The position numbers were made by a program, and so were the translations under genes. Positions 29,273 to 37,957 of a DNA stretch of 64,000 bases are shown here, in pieces; within the stretch, counting starts at the first letter, position 1, and each line of letters opens with the position of its first letter. Where the stretch lies: positions 1-64,000 of the forward strand of contig NZ_FYEB01000016.1 in assembly GCF_900187445.1 (NCBI RefSeq), given 5' to 3'. The DNA is from Pseudomonas sp. Irchel s3b2. GTDB taxonomy: Bacteria > Pseudomonadota > Gammaproteobacteria > Pseudomonadales > Pseudomonadaceae. Below the pieces are notes generated by a model. It was given only the letters and a program-made list of their open reading frames with translations, searched no databases and was not told where the DNA came from.

Positions 29273-30258
29273 TGACGACGTTGATCAAACAGCATCCGGC
29301 GATTGTGCTGGGCTCACGGATCGGTGTGATTGCCGTGCCGTTGCTGGTGTTTATCTTGTGTATATTGTTCGTGCCGAGATTCCTGTCCGTGGACAACCTG
29401 CAGAACGTATTGCGTGTCGGCTCGATTCTGCTGATTGCGGCCTGCGGGCAAACCGGGATCCTGATCGTCGGCGGAATCGATTTCTCAATGGGCTCGGCGG
29501 TCGCGCTGCTCAGCGTTGTGACCGTGATACTGGCGCCTGAGTTGGGGGTCGCGCTGGCATTTACCGGCGGTATCTGTGTCGCGGTGCTGGTCGGTTTATG
29601 CAACGGTTTACTGATCGCGTACCTGAAGCTTCCGGCCTTTCTGGTGACCCTGGGCATGTTGCTGGTGCTGCATGGACTGGCGTCGCTGCTGTCCGGCGGA
29701 ATGCCGCTGGACGCCGCACCTTCGCCGGGCTTCTTGTGGCTGGGCAGCGGGCACGTCGCGGGTATACCGGTGCCGATCATCCTCGCACTGCTGGCGGTAC
29801 TGAGCCTGCATGGCCTGTTGCGGTCCACGCTGGTCGGGCGCAGCTGGTACCTGGTCGGGACCAACTTCAACGCCGCGCTGAATGCCGGGCTGCCGGCACG
29901 GCGCATGGTGTTGCTGGCCTATATCGTCGCCGGGCTGTTTTGCGCACTGGCCGGGGCGATTCTGACCAGCCGCGTTGGCTCCGGCCAGCCCAATCTTTAT
30001 CCCGACCTGGCGTTCGCAACCATCGCGGTCTGTGCCATTGGCGGGATTCCGTTGAATGGCGGGCGCGGCTCTGCGGTGCAGGTGGTGTGCGGTACGCTGA
30101 TCATCGCCATGCTCAATAACGCTGTGGTGCTGCTCAACCTGACGTCGGCCTGGCAACAGTTGCTGATGGCGCTGGTTATCGGTGCCGCGGTGGTACTGCC
30201 GCAATTGCCCAACGTTCGTCGACGCTGCATCCACCTGCTCAGGGGCAACGTTCAATGA
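29272..30258 (+). CDS. ABC importer permease (RbsC family), first
   Basis: A 328-residue inner-membrane permease of the BPD_transp_2 family with about ten hydrophobic segments. Family segments are GGIDFSMGSAVAL, the cytoplasmic coupling region WYLVGTNFNAALNAGLPARRM and GGIPLNGGRGSAVQVVCG. The ATG overlaps the ATPase stop (TGATG). It forms a heterodimer with the next permease. Confidence 0.92.
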   Translation: MTTLIKQHPAIVLGSRIGVIAVPLLVFILCILFVPRFLSVDNLQNVLRVGSILLIAACGQTGILIVGGIDFSMGSAVALLSVVTVILAPELGVALAFTGGICVAVLVGLCNGLLIAYLKLPAFLVTLGMLLVLHGLASLLSGGMPLDAAPSPGFLWLGSGHVAGIPVPIILALLAVLSLHGLLRSTLVGRSWYLVGTNFNAALNAGLPARRMVLLAYIVAGLFCALAGAILTSRVGSGQPNLYPDLAFATIAVCAIGGIPLNGGRGSAVQVVCGTLIIAMLNNAVVLLNLTSAWQQLLMALVIGAAVVLPQLPNVRRRCIHLLRGNVQ

Positions 30259-31223
30259 AGGCATCAACGATCAACCGCCAGGCACGTTTTCTGGTGGCCC
30301 CCGGTGCTTTGCTCCTGGTTTTATTGATGGCCGGGGCCCTGGTTGCCGATTACGCAAGCCTGGGCAACCTGCAAAACATCGGCTCGCAAGCCGCCATCCT
30401 CGCGCTGCTGGCGTTGGGGCAGATGCTGGTGATGCTGGTGCGCGGCTTTGATATTTCGGTGGGGGCGGTCGCGGCCTGTTCGAGCACCGTCGCGGCATTG
30501 ACCATGGATTGGCTGGGTACGCCCTCGATCACCCTCGCGGTGGTGGTCGGTTTACTGTTTGGTGGCCTCAATGGGCTGCTGATTGCCTACCTTCGGGTGC
30601 AGCCGATTGTCGCGACACTGTGCAGCATGATCGCGGCTCAAGGCCTGGCGCGGCTGATTTCCGATGACGGTCAACCGGTGGTGCCCATCGACGCCAGCGC
30701 ACTGACAGACCTTGCCTTTCAAAACGTCGCGGGGATCCCCCTGCTGCTGGCCCCGGCCTTGATCTGCATGCTGCTGGTCGGGCTGACCCTGAAGAAATTC
30801 ACCCTCGGGCGGCACCTGTTCATGGTCGGCTGCGACCCGCAGGCCGCGTCACTGGTGGGCGTCGACAGTCGCCGGGTGACGTGCATCGCCTATCTGGCCT
30901 GTGGCGCATTGGCGGGCCTGGCCGGCGCCGTGCTCTTCTGCAAGACCGGCACCGGCTTGCCCACCGAGGGCGTCAGTTGGGCACTGCAGTCGGTGGCCGC
31001 GGCCGTGATCGGCGGCACCGCGTTGCAGGGCGGGACGGCGAGCGTCTGGCCAGTGTTTTTCGGCGTGCTGCTGATCCAGGCGCTGGAGACCGCATTGAAT
31101 ATCGAAGGGGTGTCACCGTTCATTGCGGAGATCGTGATGGGTCTGATCATCCTCGTTGCTGGCGGCCTGGATCGTTTGATCCTGCGGCTTTTTTCCTCCT
31201 CTACCGCATACGGTGAATCATGA
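30255..31223 (+). CDS. ABC importer permease (RbsC family), second
   Basis: A 322-residue paralog of the previous permease with RGFDISVGAVAA, LFMVGCDPQAASLVGVDSRRV and GGTALQGGTASVW at the equivalent places. The start overlaps the upstream stop by four bases, so translation is coupled. Two different permeases together with a double ATPase form one complete importer. Confidence 0.92.
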   Translation: MKASTINRQARFLVAPGALLLVLLMAGALVADYASLGNLQNIGSQAAILALLALGQMLVMLVRGFDISVGAVAACSSTVAALTMDWLGTPSITLAVVVGLLFGGLNGLLIAYLRVQPIVATLCSMIAAQGLARLISDDGQPVVPIDASALTDLAFQNVAGIPLLLAPALICMLLVGLTLKKFTLGRHLFMVGCDPQAASLVGVDSRRVTCIAYLACGALAGLAGAVLFCKTGTGLPTEGVSWALQSVAAAVIGGTALQGGTASVWPVFFGVLLIQALETALNIEGVSPFIAEIVMGLIILVAGGLDRLILRLFSSSTAYGES

Positions 31224-32191
31224 TGAAGACGTTCATACAGCCTTGGCGTGCGCCACTTGCAATGCTTGCCGTGACCCTATCGTGCGTCGCCGAAGTGGGC
31301 GCCGAGGAGTTGACGATCGGTTATGCCGTGCCAAGCCTGTCGCAGTCTTTCTGGATATCCAGCGCCTATGGCGCGCAGGACGAGGCGAGCAAGGAGGGCG
31401 TCAAACTGATCAAGCTCAGTGCTGGCGGGGATGGCAATGTCGCCCAGCAGATCTCCCAGTTGCAGTCGTTGATCCAGCGACGTGTCGGGGCCATCGTCGT
31501 CGGGGCAACCAATGGTGACGCGGTGCGCGCGGTGGTCGATCAGGCGGTGCGCCAGGGGATTGCGGTGATCGGTATTTCGTCACCGCCCAACAGCCAGCAC
31601 CTGACCTCCATCGTCACCGCCGATCATTACGACATGGGTCGCATGCAGGCCGAATGCCTCGGTGAGGCGCTGCAAGGGCAGGGCGATGTGGCAATGCTCG
31701 CAGGTCCCGCCGGGCAAGCGTGGTCGGACCTGCGCGCCCAGGGTTTTCGTCAGACCCTCAAAGACAAATTCCCCGGGATCAACGTGGTAGCGCAATCGCG
31801 CCTGGCAGACAACCGCAACGCCTCGCTCAATACCACCGAAGACTGGTTGCAGCGATTCGCCAACCTCAAAGGCATCTACTCGGCCACCGAAGACATGGCC
31901 GCAGGTGCCGTGGCCGCGCTGCGTGCCTCGGGCCGTCTGGAGCAAGTCAAGGTTTCCACCTCTAACTTCAGCCCGACCACCCGGGAGCTGTTGGCCAACA
32001 ACGAGGTGGTGTGCAGTTCGGTGCAACAGGTGGTCGAGCAGGGGCGTTCCGCCTTGCGCCTGGCCGTTGCGGCAGCGCACAAGCAAAGCGTCGAAAAAGT
32101 CGTGTCGCTGCCCGCCCTGAAAATCTCGCCCCAGGACGTGGCAACAATCAACCTGGACCAGGTCATGGCGCCTGCCAGTTACACCCCGTGA
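31220..32191 (+). CDS. Periplasmic binding protein of the ribose-type importer
   Basis: A 323-residue type I periplasmic-binding protein. The signal peptide runs to about VAEVGAEE, and the mature part opens with LTIGYAVPSLSQSFWISSAYGAQDEA, the usual first strand of this family. Hinge-region motifs QISQLQSLIQRRVGAIVVGATNGDAV and VAMLAGPAGQAWSDLRAQGF are seen. The ligand is not predictable from sequence; context suggests a nitrogen-containing small carboxylate, amide or imide. The start may be at 31220 or the next codon (MMK). Confidence 0.9.
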   Translation: MMKTFIQPWRAPLAMLAVTLSCVAEVGAEELTIGYAVPSLSQSFWISSAYGAQDEASKEGVKLIKLSAGGDGNVAQQISQLQSLIQRRVGAIVVGATNGDAVRAVVDQAVRQGIAVIGISSPPNSQHLTSIVTADHYDMGRMQAECLGEALQGQGDVAMLAGPAGQAWSDLRAQGFRQTLKDKFPGINVVAQSRLADNRNASLNTTEDWLQRFANLKGIYSATEDMAAGAVAALRASGRLEQVKVSTSNFSPTTRELLANNEVVCSSVQQVVEQGRSALRLAVAAAHKQSVEKVVSLPALKISPQDVATINLDQVMAPASYTP

Positions 32192-32249
32192 CCATCGGCC
32201 AACGGTTTCTCCCGCTCCTTCAAGAACCGTCATCAAAAGAGGCTTGCTC

Positions 32250-33161
32250 ATGCTACCTGGACCTAATCGTTTCGCTTATTCAGGCATAGAGTCACGCGCA
32301 GATTTTCAATGGCCGGAGGGCAAGCGACTGGCGTTTTATGTCGCGCTCTGCGTCGAGCATTTTTCCTACGGCAGCGGCGGGCTCGGGCTGTCTTACTCGC
32401 CCGGTATTTCTCAACCGAACACCTACAACTGGGCTTGGCGCGAGTACGGCAATCGCGTCGGCGGCTGGCGCATTCTTACACTGTGCAAGGAGTTGGGCAT
32501 TCCGCTCACGGTGCTGCTCAACACTGAATGCTATGAGCACTGCCCTGAGCTGGTACAGGCACTGGTAGATGCCGGAGCGGAAATCGTTGCCCATGGGCGC
32601 AGCAACTCCGAAATACAGAACGGTTTGTCAGAAGAGCAGGAACGACAGTTGATCCATTCGGCGACCGAATCGATCAAGCAACACAGCAGCTTACAGCCCG
32701 TCGGCTGGATGAGCCCCGGTGCCAACCCCAGCGCCGTGACCGAGGACCTGCTGCAAGAAGCCGGCTATTTATACACGCTGGACTGGCCGATGGATGACCA
32801 GCCGGTATGGATGAAAACCCGTGAAGGCAAGCTTCTGAGCCTGCCTTACCCGCATGAAGTCAACGATGTGCCCATGGTCGTTCTGCACCACGGAACCGCA
32901 CCGGCCTTCGCGGAAATGGCGATCGCCAATTTCGATGAAATGCTGGTCCAGTCCACCCAGCAGTCCCTCGTCTACGGCATGACCCTGCACACCTTCATCA
33001 TGGGTCAGCCGTTTCGGCTACAGGCCTTGCGCAAACTGCTCGAACACATCAAGCGCCGGGACGATGCCGTTTGGTTCACCACCGCCGGGCAAATTGCCAA
33101 GCATTACGCGCAGCAGATTGCGCCGGATTTCAACGATAGCCCTCAGGGAGCCCCAGCATGA
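32250..33161 (+). CDS. Polysaccharide-deacetylase-fold enzyme, PuuE-like (possible cyclic amide/imide hydrolase)
   Basis: A 303-residue protein of the NodB/PuuE superfamily. It starts like PuuE-type proteins (SGIESRADFQWPEGKRLAFYVAL) and has the conserved PELVQALVDAGAEIVAHG and GWMSPGANPS segments. The usual deacetylase motifs are altered: no TFDDG is present (it reads VALCVEHFSYG), and the HxxxH motif is reduced to AHGRSN. This fits the branch that holds allantoinase PuuE and some cyclic-imide hydrolases rather than chitin-type deacetylases. ATG at 32250 with AAGAGG is preferred to the upstream TTG. The next gene overlaps it by four bases. The substrate is unknown. Confidence 0.8.
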   Translation: MLPGPNRFAYSGIESRADFQWPEGKRLAFYVALCVEHFSYGSGGLGLSYSPGISQPNTYNWAWREYGNRVGGWRILTLCKELGIPLTVLLNTECYEHCPELVQALVDAGAEIVAHGRSNSEIQNGLSEEQERQLIHSATESIKQHSSLQPVGWMSPGANPSAVTEDLLQEAGYLYTLDWPMDDQPVWMKTREGKLLSLPYPHEVNDVPMVVLHHGTAPAFAEMAIANFDEMLVQSTQQSLVYGMTLHTFIMGQPFRLQALRKLLEHIKRRDDAVWFTTAGQIAKHYAQQIAPDFNDSPQGAPA

Positions 33162-33982
33162 CCACTAGCCCCTATTCTTCCGATTTACGCATCGGCATCG
33201 TCGGTCTGGGCGCTGTGGGTGCGTCGTTGGCGCGAACCTTCGACGCAGGCATCCCCGGCATCCGCCTGGTGGGCATCACCGTACGCAACCCCGAGCGCGC
33301 AGCAGGGGTGTTGGCCAACCTGAAGAATCCACCGGCGCTGCTGGACCTGGATGAATTGGCGCAGGCCAGCGATGTGGTCATCGAATGCGCACCCGCGACG
33401 CTGTTGCCGCAGATTGCGCTGCTCGTTCTGAGCGCCGGTAAAAAGCTGGTGGTGCTCAGCTCCGGCGCCTTGCTGGAAAACCCGCACCTGATCGACCTGG
33501 CGCGCCTGCATGGTGGCCAGATTCTTGTGCCCACCGGTGCCTTGCTTGGGCTGGATGCAGTGACCGCAGCGGCGGAGGGCGTGATTCACTCCGTACGAAT
33601 GATCACGCGCAAGCCACCTCGTGGCCTGGTGGGTGCGCCTTATCTGCTGGAGAACTTCATCAGCATCGAAGGGCTCGACAAGCCCAAGCGCGTGTTCAAG
33701 GGCAGTGCACGCGAGGCCGCTCGCGGGTTTCCGGCCAACCTCAATGTGGTGGTGGCCCTATCGCTGGCGGGGATCGGCCCTGACCGCACGACCCTGGAAA
33801 TCTGGGCAGACCCGTCGGTGACCCGCAATACTCATTTGATCGAGGTCGATGCCGATTCGGCGAGCCTGACCATGACCATCGAGAACATCCCCTCGGACAA
33901 CCCCAGGACCGGTCGCATCACCGCGCAGAGTGTGGTGGCTCTGCTACGCAAAATGAACGCGCCGCTGCGCATCGGTACGTGA
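33158..33982 (+). CDS. Aspartate-dehydrogenase-family oxidoreductase
   Basis: A 274-residue NAD(P)-dependent enzyme of the L-aspartate dehydrogenase (NadX-like) family. It shows the Rossmann motif GIVGLGAVGASLA, the middle segment VPTGALLGLDAV and the catalytic region FPANLNVVVALSLAGIGPDRT with NTHLIEVD, where the conserved His lies. The C-terminal ENIPSDNPRTGRITAQSV...IGT is characteristic. Such enzymes oxidise L-aspartate to iminoaspartate/oxaloacetate. That is chemistry RidA proteins complement, and a ridA gene shares the regulon. The start overlaps the previous stop. True substrate unproven. Confidence 0.85.
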   Translation: MTTSPYSSDLRIGIVGLGAVGASLARTFDAGIPGIRLVGITVRNPERAAGVLANLKNPPALLDLDELAQASDVVIECAPATLLPQIALLVLSAGKKLVVLSSGALLENPHLIDLARLHGGQILVPTGALLGLDAVTAAAEGVIHSVRMITRKPPRGLVGAPYLLENFISIEGLDKPKRVFKGSAREAARGFPANLNVVVALSLAGIGPDRTTLEIWADPSVTRNTHLIEVDADSASLTMTIENIPSDNPRTGRITAQSVVALLRKMNAPLRIGT

Positions 33983-34091
33983 AGCCGCAGCCCCATGGCG
34001 TCTGTCAATTGGCCGCCTGCTGCTTGCCAGTGCCGACGCCGAGCGGTCGGCCCTGGCTAATCGCCCGATCGATCATGGAGCATTGTCCGTC

Positions 34092-35453
34092 ATGAGCATG
34101 ATGTCGCTGGAGTCATTGCGTATTGAGTTGGCGCGCGGTCGAACCACCAGCCGCGCACTACTTGAAACCTGCCTGGAACGCGCACTCGATCCAGACGGTG
34201 AAGGTGCGCGCACCTTTTTGCATATTGATGTGAGAGGCGCCCGGCTGCGGGCGGATTCGGTCGATGCCTGGCGGCAGAAGGGCCAACAGATGTCGCCTTA
34301 CGCGGGGCTCGTGGTCTCGGTCAAGGACCTGTTCGACGTGGCGGGGCAAGTCACGGCCGCCGGCTCCTGGGTGCTATCCAGCGCATCGCCGGCCCACGAG
34401 GACGCCTTCGCCGTTGCGCGACTGAAGGCCGCGGGCTTGATCATCATAGGCCGAACCAATATGAGCGAGTTTGCCTATACCGGCATTGGCCTCAACCCCC
34501 ATTACGGGACGCCGGCCAACCCCTTTGAGCGGGCACTCAAACGCATCCCCGGGGGCTCGTCTTCGGGGGCGGCGATATCTGTCACTGACGGGATGGCGGC
34601 GGCGGGGCTCGGTACCGATACAGGTGGCTCGTGCCGGATTCCTGCGGCCTTGACCGGCATTAGCGGCTTCAAACCCAGCGCATCGAGGGTCAATGGCAGG
34701 GGCGTGTTTGGGTTGTCCAAGAGCCTCGACTCAGTAGGCGTACTGGCGCCTGACGCGGGCTGTTGCGCGATTATCGATAGCATCGTTGCCGGAACAGACA
34801 TCCGCCTGCCCGCTGAAATCAATCTGCGTGGAGTGAAGTTCGGCGTGCCCCAGACCCTGGTGCTCGATGGCCTCGATCAGCACGTGGCGCAGACGTATTC
34901 GGCAGTCTTGAAGCGCTTGCACGATGCCGGCGCCGAGCTGCGGGAGATGGCGCTTGATGAGTTGGCCGAAGTGGCCACGATCAATCGCCGGGGAGCGATT
35001 GTGGCGTTTGAAGCTTATGCCTTGCATCAGGAGATATTGCGCACCCGTGCGGATCAGTACGACCCCAATGTACGGGCGCGTATCGAGAACGGTGCGTTGT
35101 ACCGCCAGGCTGATTATGAGGATGCCTGTAACGCTCGCCGGGACTGGATCACGCGTGTGCAGCGGCGCATGCAGGACGTGGATCTGTTGATATGCCCCAC
35201 GGTCCCGATCATCGCACCGACCTTCTCCCAAGTGGCAGACAACAGGGATTTCCAACACTTCAACCTGCTATTGCTGCGCAATCCCATGCTCGCCAATTTT
35301 CTTGATGGCTGCTCTGTTTCCATCCCTTGCCATGAACCCGGCACAGCCCCTGTGGGGTTGATGCTGATCGATCGGCATGGCCGCGATGAATCGTTGTTGA
35401 GTGTGGCTCAGTCCGTGCAACGACTTTTACGAAGCGTCGAAAACCGCGTGTGA
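34092..35453 (+). CDS. Amidase-signature-family hydrolase
   Basis: A 453-residue amidase with the complete Ser-cisSer-Lys triad: Lys in VVSVKDLFDVAG, the cis-Ser and oxyanion region IPGGSSSGAA, and the nucleophile region GTDTGGSCRIPAALTG. It hydrolyses a C-N amide bond of unknown substrate. ATG at 34092 is chosen after GGAG; TTG at 34083 and two close ATGs are alternatives. There is a 109-base gap after the dehydrogenase gene, but the strand and the following tight genes suggest the same operon. With a PuuE-like enzyme upstream it could act on a half-amide product. Confidence 0.88.
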   Translation: MSMMSLESLRIELARGRTTSRALLETCLERALDPDGEGARTFLHIDVRGARLRADSVDAWRQKGQQMSPYAGLVVSVKDLFDVAGQVTAAGSWVLSSASPAHEDAFAVARLKAAGLIIIGRTNMSEFAYTGIGLNPHYGTPANPFERALKRIPGGSSSGAAISVTDGMAAAGLGTDTGGSCRIPAALTGISGFKPSASRVNGRGVFGLSKSLDSVGVLAPDAGCCAIIDSIVAGTDIRLPAEINLRGVKFGVPQTLVLDGLDQHVAQTYSAVLKRLHDAGAELREMALDELAEVATINRRGAIVAFEAYALHQEILRTRADQYDPNVRARIENGALYRQADYEDACNARRDWITRVQRRMQDVDLLICPTVPIIAPTFSQVADNRDFQHFNLLLLRNPMLANFLDGCSVSIPCHEPGTAPVGLMLIDRHGRDESLLSVAQSVQRLLRSVENRV

Positions 35454-35484
35454 CCTAACGTTCAGTTGTTATCTGGAGAACATC

Positions 35485-35898
35485 ATGCAATCAATTTTTC
35501 ACTTGGCTTATCACGTTCGCAACCTTGATGAATCGCGTCATTTCTACTGCACGTTGTTGGGGTGCAAGGAAGGGCGGAGTACCGAGACCTGGGTCGATAT
35601 CGACTTTTTCGGTCACCAGCTCTCATTGCACCTTGGCGAGCCTTTCGCCGTGACCAACACCGGACGCGTCGGCGAACATTGGGTGCCGATGCCACACCTG
35701 GGGGTGATTCTCGCAATGCCCGACTGGCAGGCGCTGGCTGATCGACTGGTAGAGCAGGGGCTTGCATTTGTCATGGCGCCGAGCATTCGTTTTGCCGGCC
35801 AACCGGGCGAGCAGGCGACGATGTTCTTCCTCGACCCGGCGGGAAACCCGATTGAAGTGAAAGGCTTTGCGGATCTGCAGCAGGTGTATGCTGTATGA
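35485..35898 (+). CDS. VOC-family (glyoxalase/dioxygenase fold) protein
   Basis: A 137-residue two-module vicinal-oxygen-chelate protein. The first strand IFHLAYHVRNLDESRHFYCTLLG carries a metal-ligand His, and the end DPAGNPIEVKGF carries the family's last Glu. The central ETWVDIDFFGHQLSLHLG also has a conserved His. It could be a metal-dependent lyase, isomerase or dioxygenase. ATG at 35485 follows TGGAG. It overlaps the next gene by four bases. Confidence 0.86.
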   Translation: MQSIFHLAYHVRNLDESRHFYCTLLGCKEGRSTETWVDIDFFGHQLSLHLGEPFAVTNTGRVGEHWVPMPHLGVILAMPDWQALADRLVEQGLAFVMAPSIRFAGQPGEQATMFFLDPAGNPIEVKGFADLQQVYAV

Positions 35899-36845
35899 AT
35901 CCGCCGATTCCGTTTCTCGCCGCGCCTGGCTATCCGGCGACGCAACAATGGATCGCAGCCCTGCAAGAGGCGATGCCTGGCGAACGTATTGTCATGTTCA
36001 GCCAACTCAATGATGCTGATAAAGCCGCGTGCACCCTGGCCATCGTGGCCAATCCCAGCCCCGCCGACTTGAAGCAGTTGCCTGAGTTGTGCTGGGTACA
36101 CAGCGTCTGGGCGGGCGTCGAACGCCTTGTCGCCGACCTGAAGCAGACTCAGGCTGAACTGAAGATCGTCCGCCTGATCGACCCGCAACTCGCCGAAACC
36201 ATGGCCGAAGCCGTACTGGCCTGGACGCTGTATCTGCATCGCGACATGCCCAGCTATATCCGTCAGCAACGGCAGAAACGTTGGCAGCCACTGCCTGCCG
36301 TGCGCGCTCAAGAGCGGACGGTCGGCTTGCTTGGCATGGGCGTGCTGGGCGAAGCGGCCGCACAGCGTCTGCATGCGGCGAACTTCAAGGTCAGAGGCTG
36401 GAGTCGCGAGCGCAAGGCACTGGCGAATGTCGAGTGCTTCGCCGGCGCTGCAGAATTGCAATCGATGCTCGCCGCGACCGACATCCTGATCTGCCTGCTG
36501 CCATTGACCGAGCACACCACCGGGTTGCTCAACGCTCAAACCCTCGGCTGGTTACCGGCGGGCGCGAGCCTGATCAACTTTGCCAGAGGGCCGATCATCG
36601 ATGACGCAGCGCTGTCGAGCGCACTGGACAGCGGCCATATTGGCCATGCGGTACTGGACGTCTTTGCCGTCGAACCCTTACCCCAAGATCAATGGCAGTG
36701 GACGCACCCACAGGTGTCGGTGCTGCCACATTGTTCCGCACCGACCCATCATCAAACCGCATCAGCCATTGTCGCATCCAACATTCAGGCATTTCGCAGC
36801 AGCGGTTTGATCCCAGCAAGCGTCGATACGCAAGCAGGTTACTGA
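35895..36845 (+). CDS. D-isomer-specific 2-hydroxyacid dehydrogenase (GhrA-like)
   Basis: A 316-residue NAD(P)-dependent reductase of the glyoxylate/hydroxypyruvate reductase A type. Rossmann motif GLLGMGVLGEAAAQRL near residue 140; catalytic Arg in NFARGPIIDD, Glu in VFAVEPLPQ and His in LPHCSAPTHH. It reduces small 2-oxo acids to D-2-hydroxy acids. As the last gene before a hairpin terminator it could dispose of the oxo acid made by the upstream dehydrogenase. Confidence 0.9.
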   Translation: MNPPIPFLAAPGYPATQQWIAALQEAMPGERIVMFSQLNDADKAACTLAIVANPSPADLKQLPELCWVHSVWAGVERLVADLKQTQAELKIVRLIDPQLAETMAEAVLAWTLYLHRDMPSYIRQQRQKRWQPLPAVRAQERTVGLLGMGVLGEAAAQRLHAANFKVRGWSRERKALANVECFAGAAELQSMLAATDILICLLPLTEHTTGLLNAQTLGWLPAGASLINFARGPIIDDAALSSALDSGHIGHAVLDVFAVEPLPQDQWQWTHPQVSVLPHCSAPTHHQTASAIVASNIQAFRSSGLIPASVDTQAGY

Positions 36846-36883
36846 TTCGGCCGGGGTGGTCCTGTTCATTATCCTGGAGGGTG

Positions 36884-36904
36884 AGGGTGCATAGCACCCT
36901 TTTA
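36884..36904 (+). terminator. Intrinsic terminator of the catabolic operon
   Basis: AGGGTGC-ATA-GCACCCT with a short T tail, 39 bases past the stop of the reductase gene. The stem is only 7 bp but perfect. Confidence 0.6.
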
Positions 36905-37166
36905 ATCGTCAGAGGCTTATGGGCTCTTGTGCGAGGGGGCACACAGTGATCATGAAGGTGTGCAGAGTCGGTGCTAAGTGATAAGTCGATTCCTGCAACC
37001 TGCTGGCTGCTCCTCCAGTTGGCTATGAGAAAATCCAATATCGTGGCTTGGAATTGCCCCCTTTTTTTGTTCTTGATACCCCCTGAAAACACTCAGATCC
37101 AGCCCCAATGGGCACATTTTGCACTGCATCAATCCGGTGCTCGGCAGATCGGTTTTCTCGTGGCGT
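36905..37166. other. Intergenic stretch before the second integrase remnant
   Basis: No gene seen. It contains no clear copy of the tRNA-Gly 3' end that would mark an attachment site. Confidence 0.4.
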
Positions 37167-37452
37167 ATGGCGCTCACCAAGACCGCGGTCCGACACGCCA
37201 AGCCCGGAGCCAAGGATTACACCCTCCCTGACTTCAACGGCCTCGCGAAAGGCGCCAAGTGCTGGCACTTCCGCTTTTCCTGAGCGGATAAGCAACCCCG
37301 TATTTCTCTCGGTACCTATCCTGAAATTAGCTTACGAGATGCTCGCGCTCTGCGTGATGAAGCGAGGGCACTGGTCGCCAGGAGCATCGATCCGCGTGTC
37401 CATCGGCAGCTGGAGCGTAATGCCAGGCGCCAGGCCTCGGAAAAACGCCTAA
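37167..37452 (+). pseudogene. Second integrase remnant (P4-type, N-terminal part, in-frame stop)
   Basis: Translation from ATG 37167 gives MALTKTAVRHAKPGAKDYTL..., clearly related to the remnant at 25688. It has a short internal deletion (about seven residues), an in-frame TGA at RFS*ADKQ, then ISLGTYPEISLRDARALRDEARALVARSIDPRVHRQLE before homology ends near 37452. The two remnants share the same strand but differ at many positions. They therefore come from two related integrases, not from a recent duplication. It marks the right side of the catabolic island. Confidence 0.85.
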
Positions 37453-37598
37453 GAAGCGCTTGTTCAGCATTGGCCTCCCGCTTCAATTGGCCGCCGAGTC
37501 GGCTGACAGCGAGGGCGCTCAGGTTGCGATGTAGAGGCGGGCGCCTTTCCTACGCTGTTCATGGGCAGTTAAGCCTTTTGGGCCGGCCAGGTCGGTGA

Positions 37599-37955
37599 TC
37601 AGTCATTAGGCAAGTGCAACTGCACTTCCATGGCGTCATGAAGGAGTCGGACGACCTCGATCACGTCGTCGTTTGCCACACGATAGAACACGATATGGCG
37701 CGGGTTTTTGACCATCCCATGAGGGTGTTTGGCCTGCTGGCGTGAATAGACGAGGTGATAGCTGCGAAGCCCCGGTGCAAGCTCATCGCGATCGTGGCTG
37801 CCAATGCGATAAGGCGTGCCGGCAATCGCTTGCAGCGCCGCGAGGATCAGTGCCTGGTAGCGCTGGCGTGCTTGATCTCCGAACTGAGTCTGGGAGAGCC
37901 TGAGGATGTCGACAATGTCGGCGCGCGCCGCGTTGGAAATCCGATACGGCGGCAT
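37599..37955 (-). CDS. parE: ParE/RelE-type toxin
   Basis: A 118-residue toxin of the RelE/ParE superfamily, with YRISNAARADIVDILRLSQTQFGDQARQRY at the start and a C-terminal VFYRVANDDVIEVVRLLHD strand typical of ParE. It presumably poisons gyrase as known ParE proteins do. Two bases separate its ATG from the antitoxin stop. The middle part (RQQAKHPHGMVKN) is longer than usual. Confidence 0.88.
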   Translation of the reverse strand: MPPYRISNAARADIVDILRLSQTQFGDQARQRYQALILAALQAIAGTPYRIGSHDRDELAPGLRSYHLVYSRQQAKHPHGMVKNPRHIVFYRVANDDVIEVVRLLHDAMEVQLHLPND

Positions 37956-37957
37956 GC

